A stretch of DNA of 64,000 nucleotides from Streptomyces bicolor (GTDB lineage: Bacteria; Actinomycetota; Actinomycetes; Streptomycetales; Streptomycetaceae): contig NZ_JOFS01000020.1 in NCBI RefSeq assembly GCF_000719285.1, forward strand, positions 124,001 to 188,000, written 5' to 3'. The notes beneath the pieces are model-generated. The model ran no database searches, was not told the origin of the DNA, and was given only the letters and a program-made list of their open reading frames with translations. The first letter of the stretch is position 1. The number at the start of each line of letters is the position of its first letter. Below, piece by piece: positions 7,457 through 15,232 of this stretch. Made by a program: the position numbers and the translations under genes.

Positions 7457-8623
7457 CTACAGCCCCGCCACCGCATTCCACCGCTTGGCGAACTCCACCC
7501 GCTCCCCGGCCGTGATGTCCCGCGCGATCGCCAGGCGCCTGCGCATCGCCGCGTCCGGGAAGATCAGCGGGTCCTCGGCCAGGGCGGCGGTCTCCTCGTC
7601 CTTGGCGGAGGCGAGGACGTCCTGGGCGGCCGGGACGGGGCACACGTAGTTGACCCAGGCCGCCAACTCGGCGGCGACCTCGGGCTCGTAGTAGTAGTCG
7701 ATCAGGCGCTCGGCGTTGGCCTTGTGGCGGGCCAGGTTGGGGATCATCAGGGACTCCGACCAGAGCTCGGCGCCCTCCTCGGGAACGACGAAGCGGATGT
7801 CGGGTTCGTCCGCCTGGAGCTGGATGACGTCGCCCGAGTACGCCTGGCAGGCCAGTACGTCCCCGCTCGACAGGTCCTTGATGTAGTCGTTGCCGGTGAA
7901 GCGGCGGACCTGGCCCTTGCGCACGTGCTCCTCAACCTGGTCGCAGACCCTGTGGAAGTCGTCCGCGCTCCACCGGGTGATGTCGACGCCGTTGCCCTGC
8001 ATGAGCAGGGCGAACGCCTCGTCGAGCCCGGAGAGCAGCGTCACCCGGCCCTTCAGGTCACTCGCCCACAGATCCGCCACGCTGCGTATCTCGCGGCCCA
8101 GCCTGCGGCGGTTGTACGCGATGCCGGTGATGCCGGACTGCCACGGCACGGTGAACTTCCGTCCCGGGTCGAACGCCGGTGAACGCAGCTGCGGATCAAG
8201 GTACTTCGTCACGTTCGGCTGCCGCGCCCGGTCCATCTCCTGGACCCAGCCCAGCCGTACGAACCGGGCGCACATCCAGTCACTGATGACGATGAGATCG
8301 CGGTCCGTGCGCTGATGGTTCATCAGCGCGGGGCTGACCTTGCCGAAGAACTCGTCGTTGTCGTTGATCTCCTCGACGTACTCGACGGAGATGCCGGTGC
8401 GCTTCTCGAAGGCCTCCAGCGTCGGCCGCCGCGTCTCGTCCGCGTCGTCCGTGTCGATGTACAGCGGCCAGTTGGCCCAGGCGAGCCGCTTGTCGGTGGC
8501 GGAAAGGTCAGCGGCGGCCCGCTCGCCGGGCGGCACGTAGGCGGCGGGCACACCACAGCCGGTGAGCCCGCCGAGCATCGCGCCGGAACCGAGCGCGCGA
8601 AGGAGAGTGCGACGAGAGGGCAT
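7457..8623 (-). CDS. Spermidine/putrescine-type ABC transporter substrate-binding lipoprotein
   Basis: A 388 aa PotD-like binding protein. The N-terminus has a twin-arginine-like start (SRRTLLRAL) and a lipobox ending LTGC, typical of Tat lipoproteins. The body carries binding-protein features such as WANWPLYID near the start and ALMNHQRTDRDLIVISD. It would capture polyamines outside the membrane. Neighbouring aldehyde dehydrogenase and aminotransferase genes fit polyamine breakdown. Its cognate ATPase and permeases are not next to it: the dehydrogenase begins about 120 bp upstream. The start at 8623 is the first ATG giving a proper signal peptide. Confidence 0.88.
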   Translation of the reverse strand: MPSRRTLLRALGSGAMLGGLTGCGVPAAYVPPGERAAADLSATDKRLAWANWPLYIDTDDADETRRPTLEAFEKRTGISVEYVEEINDNDEFFGKVSPALMNHQRTDRDLIVISDWMCARFVRLGWVQEMDRARQPNVTKYLDPQLRSPAFDPGRKFTVPWQSGITGIAYNRRRLGREIRSVADLWASDLKGRVTLLSGLDEAFALLMQGNGVDITRWSADDFHRVCDQVEEHVRKGQVRRFTGNDYIKDLSSGDVLACQAYSGDVIQLQADEPDIRFVVPEEGAELWSESLMIPNLARHKANAERLIDYYYEPEVAAELAAWVNYVCPVPAAQDVLASAKDEETAALAEDPLIFPDAAMRRRLAIARDITAGERVEFAKRWNAVAGL

Positions 8624-8663
8624 GCCCCGGACGGTACTTGACGCGTCCAGGGCTGCAACGTCC

Positions 8664-8736
8664 CTCAGGGGCGCGGGGCTGTATCGATTTGCGGCTCCGC
8701 CGCGCGGGCGCGACCAGCCCCCACGCACCCGCAGCC
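8664..8736. repeat. Streptomyces-type dispersed intergenic repeat
   Basis: A GC-rich element beginning CTCAGGGGCGCGGGG and continuing through GCGGCTCCGCCGCGCGG to CACGCACCCGCAGCC. I recognise this family as widely scattered between Streptomyces genes. Its first 15 bases recur exactly inside smc (62504-62518, opposite strand). It sits between the binding-protein gene and the dehydrogenase and contains a GCGGCtccGCCGC hairpin. Confidence 0.75.
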
Positions 8737-8742
8737 GGAGAA

Positions 8743-10182
8743 CTACGCCTCCAGGGACGTCATCACATGCTTGATCCGCGTGTAGTCATCGAACCCGTAC
8801 GCCGAAAGGTCCTTGCCGTACCCGGACTTCTTGAACCCACCGTGCGGCATCTCCGCGACCAGCGGAATGTGCGTGTTGATCCACACGCACCCGAAGTCCA
8901 GCGCCTTGGACATCCGCATCGCCCGCCCGTGGTCCTTGGTCCACACCGACGACGCGAGCGCGTACTCGACACCGTTCGCCCACTCGACGGCCTGCGCCTC
9001 GTCCGAGAAGGACTGCACGGTGATGACCGGCCCGAAGACCTCCTTCTGGATGATCTCGTCGTCCTGCTTGACGCCGGAGACGACGGTCGGCGCGAAGAAG
9101 TAGCCCTTCTCCCCGACCCGCTTGCCACCGGCCTCCACGCGCGCGTGCGCCGGCAGCCGCTCGATGAAGCCCTCGACCTGCTTGAGCTGGTTGGGGTTGT
9201 TGAGCGGGCCGAACAGCACGTCCTCGTCGTCCGGCTGCCCGGTCTTGGTGTCGGTGGCCGCCTTCGCGAGCGCGGCGACGAACTCGTCGTGGATGGCCTC
9301 GTGGACGAGGACGCGGCAGGCGGCCGTACAGTCCTGCCCGGCGTTGAAGAAGCCCGCGACCGAGATGTCCTCGACGGCCTTGGCGATGTCCGTGTCCTCG
9401 AAGACGACGACCGGCGCCTTGCCACCCAGCTCCAGGTGGACCCGCTTGAGGTCCTTCGACGCGGACTCGGCGACCGACATGCCGGCCCGCACGGAGCCGG
9501 TGATGGACGCCATGGCCGGAATCGGGTGCTCGACCATCAGGCGGCCGGTGTCACGGTCGCCGGTGATGACGTTGAAGACGCCCTTGGGCAGGATCGAGCC
9601 GATGATGTCGGCCATCAGGACGGTCGACGCCGGCGTCGTGTCCGACGGCTTCAGCACGACCGTGTTGCCCGCCGCGATGGCCGGCGCGAACTTCCATACG
9701 GCCATCATCATCGGGTAGTTCCAGGGCGCGACCTGCGCGCAGACGCCGACCGGCTCACGGCGGATGATCGAGGTCATCCCGTCCATGTACTCGGCGGCCG
9801 CCCGCCCCTCCAGCATCCGCGCCGCGCCCGCGAAGAAGCGGATCTGGTCGACCATCGGCGGGATCTCCTCCGACCGGGTGAGCCCGACCGGCTTGCCGGT
9901 GTTCTCGACCTCGGCGGCGATCAGTTCCTCGGCGCGCTCCTCGAACGCGTCCGCGATCTTGAGGAGGGCCTTCTGGCGCTCGGCGGGCGTCGTGTCGCGC
10001 CAGCCCGGGAAGGCCCTGGCGGCGGCCTCCATCGCGGCGTCGACGTCCGCCTGCCCGGACAGCGGCGCGGTCGCGTACGCCTCGCCCGTCGCGGGGTTGA
10101 CCACCTCGGTGGTCCGTCCGTCGGCGGCGTCCCGGAACTCACCGTCGATGTAGTTGCGCAGACGACGCAGCTCGGTGCTCAC
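8743..10182 (-). CDS. Gamma-aminobutyraldehyde dehydrogenase (betaine-aldehyde dehydrogenase family)
   Basis: A 479 aa NAD(P)-dependent aldehyde dehydrogenase. Catalytic residues are visible: C285 in GQDCTA, E251 in LELGGK and N155 in PWNYP, with the cofactor segment KPSDTTPAS. It matches the class oxidising aminobutyraldehyde or aminopropionaldehyde made by polyamine transamination. Context supports this: an Lrp regulator and class III aminotransferase are divergent, and a polyamine-binding protein is downstream. The promoter (10252-10279) carries an operator-like repeat immediately downstream of the -10, so expression is probably repressed without substrate. Confidence 0.92.
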   Translation of the reverse strand: MSTELRRLRNYIDGEFRDAADGRTTEVVNPATGEAYATAPLSGQADVDAAMEAAARAFPGWRDTTPAERQKALLKIADAFEERAEELIAAEVENTGKPVGLTRSEEIPPMVDQIRFFAGAARMLEGRAAAEYMDGMTSIIRREPVGVCAQVAPWNYPMMMAVWKFAPAIAAGNTVVLKPSDTTPASTVLMADIIGSILPKGVFNVITGDRDTGRLMVEHPIPAMASITGSVRAGMSVAESASKDLKRVHLELGGKAPVVVFEDTDIAKAVEDISVAGFFNAGQDCTAACRVLVHEAIHDEFVAALAKAATDTKTGQPDDEDVLFGPLNNPNQLKQVEGFIERLPAHARVEAGGKRVGEKGYFFAPTVVSGVKQDDEIIQKEVFGPVITVQSFSDEAQAVEWANGVEYALASSVWTKDHGRAMRMSKALDFGCVWINTHIPLVAEMPHGGFKKSGYGKDLSAYGFDDYTRIKHVMTSLEA

Positions 10183-10227
10183 TGCCGGCCTCCTGTCAGG
10201 TCTTCACTGCTTGTGGCTGTCAGTACG

Positions 10228-10251
10228 GGGTGTCCAGTTACTGAGACACCC
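10228..10251. promoter_or_regulatory. Operator-like inverted repeat at the dehydrogenase transcription start
   Basis: GGGTGTC (10228-10234), ten bases, GACACCC (10245-10251). The perfect 7-bp arms abut the -10 hexamer at 10252 and cover the expected +1 of the minus-strand promoter. The position is ideal for a repressor. The divergent Lrp gene is one candidate regulator, though dyads of this kind also suit GntR- or TetR-type proteins. Confidence 0.65.
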
Positions 10252-10279
10252 ACCCTAATCGCCGGGCCCACGTTTTCAA
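10252..10279 (-). promoter_or_regulatory. Promoter of the aldehyde dehydrogenase gene
   Basis: Minus strand: -35 TTGAAA (10279-10274), 16-base spacer, -10 TAGGGT (10257-10252), about 65 bp of leader to the start codon at 10182. This is a good match to the Streptomyces housekeeping consensus. Confidence 0.65.
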
Positions 10280-10374
10280 CACCCCCAATCCCGCCACCGC
10301 TGCGAAATCCGCAGGTCTCAGTCACGTAAACAACGAATTTCATCGCTACGACCTTGCGGAAGTGTCGAGACGTC

Positions 10375-10893
10375 GTGCACAGTGACGTCGTGGCCAGTCG
10401 AAGCGCAGAGCACAGGGACTCCCGCGAGTCCAGGAACGGCGGCGGTCCCCAGCTGGACGCCGTCTCCCTCGCCATCATCGAACAACTTCAGGAGGACGGC
10501 CGCCGGCCGTACGCCGCCATCGGCAAGGCCGTCGGCCTGTCCGAGGCGGCCGTGCGCCAGCGCGTCCAGAAGCTGCTCGACCAGGGCGTGATGCAGATCG
10601 TCGCCGTCACGGACCCGCTCACCGTGGGCTTCCGGCGCCAGGCGATGGTCGGCGTCAATGTCGAGGGCGACGTGGAGTCCGTGGCCGACGCGCTGACCGC
10701 CATGTCCGAGTGCGAGTACGTCGTGATGACCGCCGGGTCCTTCGACCTGATGGTGGAGATCGTCTGCGAGGACGACGACCACCTGCTGGAGGTCATCAAC
10801 AAACGCATCCGGGCCGTCCCCGGAGTGCGCTCCACCGAGAGCTTCGTCTACCTCAAGCTCAAGAAGCAGACCTACATGTGGGGAACCCGATAA
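10375..10893 (+). CDS. Lrp/AsnC-family transcriptional regulator
   Basis: About 172 aa. Residues 20-70 are the N-terminal helix-turn-helix (LDAVSLAIIEQLQEDGRRPYAAIGKAVGLSEAAVRQRVQKLL written in parts), followed by the C-terminal RAM ligand-binding domain (MVGVNVEGD, MTAGSFDLMVEI). It is divergent from the dehydrogenase and 19 bp upstream of the aminotransferase, so it probably controls this polyamine/GABA cluster. The start is uncertain: GTG 10375 is used, while TTG 10354 and GTG 10390 are in frame and none has a strong ribosome site. Confidence 0.88.
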   Translation: MHSDVVASRSAEHRDSRESRNGGGPQLDAVSLAIIEQLQEDGRRPYAAIGKAVGLSEAAVRQRVQKLLDQGVMQIVAVTDPLTVGFRRQAMVGVNVEGDVESVADALTAMSECEYVVMTAGSFDLMVEIVCEDDDHLLEVINKRIRAVPGVRSTESFVYLKLKKQTYMWGTR

Positions 10894-10917
10894 CCGTGAG
10901 GACCCGATAACCGTGAG
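10885..10917 (+). repeat. 17-bp tandem duplication at the regulator-aminotransferase junction
   Basis: The unit acccgataaccgtgag occurs at 10885-10900 and again at 10902-10917 (period 17). Copy one supplies the regulator's TAA stop and an out-of-frame GTG. Copy two supplies the GTG used by the aminotransferase. The GAGG ending copy one now lies 11 bases before that start. Confidence 0.85.
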
Positions 10918-12286
10918 CACCGACACCCCTCAGGACCTCAGCAGGACCGCGTACGACCACCTGTGGATGCACTTCACGCGCATGTCCTCGTACGAGAAGT
11001 CGCCCGTCCCCACCATCGTCCGGGGCGAGGGCACGTACATCTACGACGACAAGGGCAAGCGTTACCTCGACGGTCTCGCCGGCCTGTTCGTGGTCCAGGC
11101 CGGGCACGGCCGCGTGGAGCTGGCCGAGACCGCCTTCAAGCAGGCGCAGGAGCTGGCGTTCTTCCCGATCTGGTCGTACGCCCATCCGAAGGCCGTCGAG
11201 CTCGCCGACCGTCTCGCGGACCACGCTCCGGGCGACCTCAACAAGGTCTTCTTCACCACCGGCGGCGGTGAGGCGGTGGAGACCGCCTGGAAGCTCGCCA
11301 AGCAGTACTTCAAGCTGGTCGGCAAGCCCACCAAGCACAAGGTCATCTCGCGTGCCGTCGCCTACCACGGCACCCCGCAGGGCGCCCTGTCCATCACGGG
11401 CCTGCCCGCCCTTAAGGCCCCCTTCGAGCCGCTGGTCCCCGGCGCCCACAAGGTCCCGAACACCAACTTCTACCGCGCCCCGATCCACGGCGACGACCCG
11501 GAGGCCTTCGGCCGCTGGGCCGCCGACCAGATCGAGCAGCAGATCCTCTTCGAGGGCCCGGACACGGTCGCCGCGGTCTTCCTGGAGCCGGTGCAGAACG
11601 CGGGCGGCTGCTTCCCGCCCCCGCCCGGTTACTTCCAGCGGGTCCGCGAGATCTGCGACCAGTACGACGTGCTGCTGGTCTCGGACGAGGTCATCTGCGC
11701 CTTCGGCCGCCTCGGCACGATGTTCGCCTGCGACAAGTTCGGCTACGTCCCGGACATGATCACCTGCGCCAAGGGCATGACCTCGGGCTACTCCCCGATC
11801 GGCGCCTGCATCATCTCCGACCGCATCGCCGAGCCGTTCTACAAGGGCGACAACACGTTCCTGCACGGCTACACCTTCGGCGGCCACCCGGTGTCGGCCG
11901 CGGTCGGCATCGCCAACCTCGACCTGTTCGAGCGCGAGAACCTCAACCAGCACGTCCTCGACAACGAGGCCGCCTTCCGCTCGACGCTGGAGAAGCTGTA
12001 CGACCTGCCGATCGTCGGCGACGTCCGCGGCAACGGCTTCTTCTACGGCATCGAGCTGGTGAAGGACAAGGCGACCAAGGAGTCGTTCAACGCCGAGGAG
12101 ACCGAGCGCGTCCTGTACGGCTTCCTCTCCAAGAAGCTGTTCGAGAACGGCCTGTACTGCCGTGCCGACGACAGGGGTGACCCGGTCGTGCAGCTCGCGC
12201 CGCCGCTGATCTCCAACCAGGAGACGTTCGACGAGATCGAGCAGATCCTGCGCGCGACGCTGTCGGAGGCATGGACCAAGCTGTGA
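10913..12286 (+). CDS. Class III aminotransferase, polyamine/GABA:2-oxoacid type
   Basis: A 457 aa PLP-dependent aminotransferase. The PLP-binding lysine is K287 in DMITCAKGMTSGYSP; D258 in LLVSDEVICAFGR contacts the pyridine nitrogen; the phosphate loop is TTGGGEAVE. The family includes GABA, putrescine and beta-alanine:pyruvate transaminases. With the adjacent aldehyde dehydrogenase it would turn diamines into amino acids. It is co-directional with the Lrp gene, 19 bp downstream, and probably co-transcribed. The GTG start lies in the second copy of a 17-bp duplication. A strong terminator follows at 12371-12418. Confidence 0.92.
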   Translation: MSTDTPQDLSRTAYDHLWMHFTRMSSYEKSPVPTIVRGEGTYIYDDKGKRYLDGLAGLFVVQAGHGRVELAETAFKQAQELAFFPIWSYAHPKAVELADRLADHAPGDLNKVFFTTGGGEAVETAWKLAKQYFKLVGKPTKHKVISRAVAYHGTPQGALSITGLPALKAPFEPLVPGAHKVPNTNFYRAPIHGDDPEAFGRWAADQIEQQILFEGPDTVAAVFLEPVQNAGGCFPPPPGYFQRVREICDQYDVLLVSDEVICAFGRLGTMFACDKFGYVPDMITCAKGMTSGYSPIGACIISDRIAEPFYKGDNTFLHGYTFGGHPVSAAVGIANLDLFERENLNQHVLDNEAAFRSTLEKLYDLPIVGDVRGNGFFYGIELVKDKATKESFNAEETERVLYGFLSKKLFENGLYCRADDRGDPVVQLAPPLISNQETFDEIEQILRATLSEAWTKL

Positions 12287-12370
12287 CGCGCCAGGCGCAC
12301 CAGGCGTACCAAGCGCCCCAGGTGCCCCCGCCGACCCGCGGAAGTTGATCTTCCGTCTGGATGATCAACA

Positions 12371-12418
12371 CCGGCCCCGGAGCCGCCCGTTCGAGTGAGA
12401 AACGGCGGCCCGGGGCCG
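12371..12418 (+). terminator. Strong intrinsic hairpin after the aminotransferase
   Basis: CGGCCCCGG-A-GCCGCC-C-GTT pairs with AACGGCGGCCCGGGGCCG, giving an 18-bp stem with two single-base bulges and a short loop. It starts 85 bp past the aminotransferase stop. Confidence 0.75.
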
Positions 12419-12536
12419 TGTGCTGTCCGGGGTCCGGGGGACGGCTGCCTAGCGTTCCTGTGACCGATCGGCCGAGCCATCGTTCCCCCGCACGGGGGAT
12501 CAGGTACGGAAACGGATCAGAAGCGAGGTGTACGTC

Positions 12537-13277
12537 ATGGTGGCCCCGCCGGACAACGACGTGCTCTGGGCGCGCGCCCTGCACTTCACCTACAACGACG
12601 GCTCACCCGCGCTCAGCGGCGTCTCGCTCGGTGTCCAGGAGGGTGAGGTCCTCGCCGTCATCGGTCCGCGCGGGAGCGGCAAGACGACCCTGCTGCAATG
12701 CCTGTCCGGCCTGCTCCCGGTACGCCGGGGCGACGTCTGGTTCAACAGCGTGCCGGTGCACAAGATGGGCCCGCTGGCCCGCGAGCGGCTCCGCCGCGAC
12801 CGCTTCAGCTGGATCGACCCGGCCCCGTCCCTCGTCCCCGAACTGAACGTCTGGGAGAACGCCGCCCTCCCCCTGATGCTGCGCGGCACCAGCCGCCGGC
12901 GTGCCAAGACGGCCGCGCTGGAGTGGCTGGAGCGCCTGGACGTCGGCAAGGTGGCCCGCAAGCGCCCGCACCAGCTGCTCCAGGCCGAACGCCAGCGCGT
13001 CTGCATCGCCCGGGCACTGGCCCCCTCGCCCACGGTCCTGTTCGCCGACGAGCCGGCGGCTTCCCTGCACCGCACCGACCGCACCCAGGTCCTGCGCACA
13101 CTGACGACGGCGGCCCGCTCGCACGGCATCACGGTCGTCCTGGCCAGCTACGACCCGGACGCGGCGCCCCTCGCGGACCGCAGGCTCACCCTCCTGGACG
13201 GACGCCGTGTGAACACGGTGCAGCTACCCCCGGTCGGCGAGGCGGAAGGCCGGGCCGCGTGCTCGCTCTCCGCCTGA
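12537..13277 (+). CDS. Divergent ABC transporter ATP-binding protein
   Basis: A 246 aa nucleotide-binding domain of the MacB/LolD-like class. Walker A is intact (GPRGSGKTT) and Walker B is intact (VLFADEP). The signature motif normally LSGGQ reads LLQAE, the Q-loop region reads FSWIDPAPS without an evident Gln, and the switch His after Walker B is replaced (LASYDP). ATP hydrolysis may therefore be altered. ATG 12537 follows GAGG by eight bases; the GTG at 12528 lies inside that ribosome site. The downstream permease overlaps it by 19 bp, so the two form a translationally coupled pair. Confidence 0.85.
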   Translation: MVAPPDNDVLWARALHFTYNDGSPALSGVSLGVQEGEVLAVIGPRGSGKTTLLQCLSGLLPVRRGDVWFNSVPVHKMGPLARERLRRDRFSWIDPAPSLVPELNVWENAALPLMLRGTSRRRAKTAALEWLERLDVGKVARKRPHQLLQAERQRVCIARALAPSPTVLFADEPAASLHRTDRTQVLRTLTTAARSHGITVVLASYDPDAAPLADRRLTLLDGRRVNTVQLPPVGEAEGRAACSLSA

Positions 13278-14665
13278 CCCTCGGCTCCCAACCCGCCGTC
13301 CAGCTGCGCCGCCTGCTGGTGGCGACGGCGTCCGCGGGCACGGGCTTCCTGCTCCTGTGCGCCCTGGGCTACGCCCTGTCCCACCCCGACGATCCCGGCG
13401 CGTCGCTGCTCCGCCTGGCCTGGTGCGTGCCCCCGTTGGCCGCGACGATCCACTTCGCGGTCGCGGTGGCCCGCACCGACCCCGGCACCAAGCCCCGCCC
13501 CGGCCTCTCGGCGATCGGCCTGGGCCCGGCCCGCCTGATGGCCGTCTCGGCGACGACCACGGCCCTGTCCTGCACCCTCGGCTCGATGGTGGCCCTGCTG
13601 TTCTTCCTGCACCTGCGAGGCGACCTGACGGGCATGCCCTTCGACGGCGCCGGCGAGGAGTTCCTCGCAGCGGACACCCCCCTCCCCCTCCCGGCCACCT
13701 TGACCCTCCTCACCGCGGCACCGGCGATCGCCTCCCTGACGGTGGCGTTCACCCTCCGCCCGAAGGAGCAGCGCACGCACGCACAGGGCGGGGCGAGGCC
13801 GCACGGCCGCTTCGGTTCGCGCAGCGGGCCGACGACGCGGGAGACATTCGGGGCGTACGGCAGGTTCGGGGCCCATCTGAGGCGGGGCGGGCGGGGAGCA
13901 GCTGAGGCACCTGGCGGCCATCAGCCCGCGGACAGCCGGCCCCCGCAGCCCACCCAGACCCCAGCCCCCACCCCGGGCAAGCAGACAACCGACTGGACCG
14001 AAGCGGTAGCCGACCCCACCGCCACCCCGGACTCCGCACTCCCCCCAGCACCCCGCAAACCCCCCGCTGGCCTCCCCTGGGGCATCGCGGTGATCGCCGC
14101 AGGCCTGGCCGCGGAGACCTACGCCGCCCACGCCACAACCGGCGCCGCCCTCACCCTGCCCGCCGCCCTCCCCACCGGCCACGCCGGCGTTCTCCTCGGC
14201 TGGCTCCTCACCGCCCTCGGCCTCGCCCTCGCCGCCCCCGGCCTCACCCACCTCTGCGGCCGCCTCCTGCAGTCCGCCCGCCCCGGCGCCCTCCGCCTCC
14301 TGGCAGGCCGCGTCCTCATGGCGGAAGCCGTCCGCATCGGCCGTCCTCTCGGCATCGTCTGCGCCGCGGCCTCCGGCGCGTACGCCGTGGCCACCCTCTC
14401 CGACCCCGACGCCATCTCCGCCTTCGGCCCTCTCACCACCGTCGGGGTCGCCCTGGTCACCGGCTGCACCGTGGCCACCCTCCTGACGGCCGCCGTGGAG
14501 GCCAAACAGGCCCGCGCCGACACCACGGCCGCCCTGCTCCGCCTCGGCGCCCCCACCTCGATGCTGCGCAGCGCGGCCGCCCTGCGCGCCGGTGTCCTGG
14601 CGGCCTTCTTCGGCCCGCTCACCCTGATCGTGGCCGAGCTGGCCGCACTGCCCCTGGCGCGCTGA
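13259..14665 (+). CDS. ABC transporter permease-like membrane protein
   Basis: A 468 aa protein with about four transmembrane helices in the N-terminal half, a roughly 100-residue hydrophilic Gly/Pro/Thr-rich linker (KEQRTHAQGG to LPPAPRKPP) and four or five helices in the C-terminal half. GTG 13259 follows GGAAGG (13244-13249) by nine bases and overlaps the ATPase gene, which supports a partner permease. I see no FtsX or MacB periplasmic domain and cannot name the substrate. Codon use is very C-rich, like its neighbours. Confidence 0.75.
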   Translation: MLALRLTLGSQPAVQLRRLLVATASAGTGFLLLCALGYALSHPDDPGASLLRLAWCVPPLAATIHFAVAVARTDPGTKPRPGLSAIGLGPARLMAVSATTTALSCTLGSMVALLFFLHLRGDLTGMPFDGAGEEFLAADTPLPLPATLTLLTAAPAIASLTVAFTLRPKEQRTHAQGGARPHGRFGSRSGPTTRETFGAYGRFGAHLRRGGRGAAEAPGGHQPADSRPPQPTQTPAPTPGKQTTDWTEAVADPTATPDSALPPAPRKPPAGLPWGIAVIAAGLAAETYAAHATTGAALTLPAALPTGHAGVLLGWLLTALGLALAAPGLTHLCGRLLQSARPGALRLLAGRVLMAEAVRIGRPLGIVCAAASGAYAVATLSDPDAISAFGPLTTVGVALVTGCTVATLLTAAVEAKQARADTTAALLRLGAPTSMLRSAAALRAGVLAAFFGPLTLIVAELAALPLAR

Positions 14666-14775
14666 AGCAGGGCGCGAAAAACTCGTACGAAAAAAGTCCC
14701 TCCGCGGCGATGAGTTCCGCACGACCCCCCGGTCTACCCCACCGAACAGCATCGAACCCGATGGGAGAGACCACG

Positions 14776-15195
14776 ATGACCGCCCCCGCGTACCAGCAGA
14801 TGATCTTTGTGAACCTGCCCGTGAACGACCTCGACGCCTCGAAGAAGTTCTTCACGGAGCTCGGTTACTCGATCAACCCGCAGTTCAGCGACGAGAACGC
14901 CGCCTCCGTCGTGATCAGTGACACCATCGTCGCGATGCTGCTGACCAGGCCGTTCTACGCGACCTTCACCGACAAGGAGATCGCGGACGCCACGAAGACC
15001 AGCGAGGTGCTGGTCTGCCTGAGCGCCGAGAGCCGCGACAAGGTCGACGAACTGGTCGAGAAGGCCGTCGCCGCCGGCGGCACCGCCTCGGAGAAGATCC
15101 AGGACATGGGCTTCATGTACGGCCGCGCCTTCGACGACCTCGACGGCCACACCTGGGAGGTCGTCTGGATGGACCCGTCGGCCATCGAGGGCTGA
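14776..15195 (+). CDS. VOC-family (glyoxalase/bleomycin-resistance fold) protein
   Basis: A 139 aa protein with the VOC beta-alpha-beta-beta-beta layout: MIFVNLPVNDLDASKKFF at the start, a second module ending FDDLDGHTWEVVWMDP. The DGHTWE block resembles the metal-binding end of the fold. Function is unknown; relatives are often annotated as lactoylglutathione-lyase-like. ATG 14776 is preferred over 14761 because GGGAGAG lies just upstream. Confidence 0.85.
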   Translation: MTAPAYQQMIFVNLPVNDLDASKKFFTELGYSINPQFSDENAASVVISDTIVAMLLTRPFYATFTDKEIADATKTSEVLVCLSAESRDKVDELVEKAVAAGGTASEKIQDMGFMYGRAFDDLDGHTWEVVWMDPSAIEG

Positions 15196-15232
15196 CGCCC
15201 GCGCCCCCTCGGACGGTGCCTAGCATGGGCGC

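Noticed and set aside
5684..8182. An 832-codon plus-strand frame crossing the lipid kinase, the gap and the binding-protein gene
   Set aside because: It runs out of frame through two well-identified genes on different strands and is Arg/Pro-rich nonsense.
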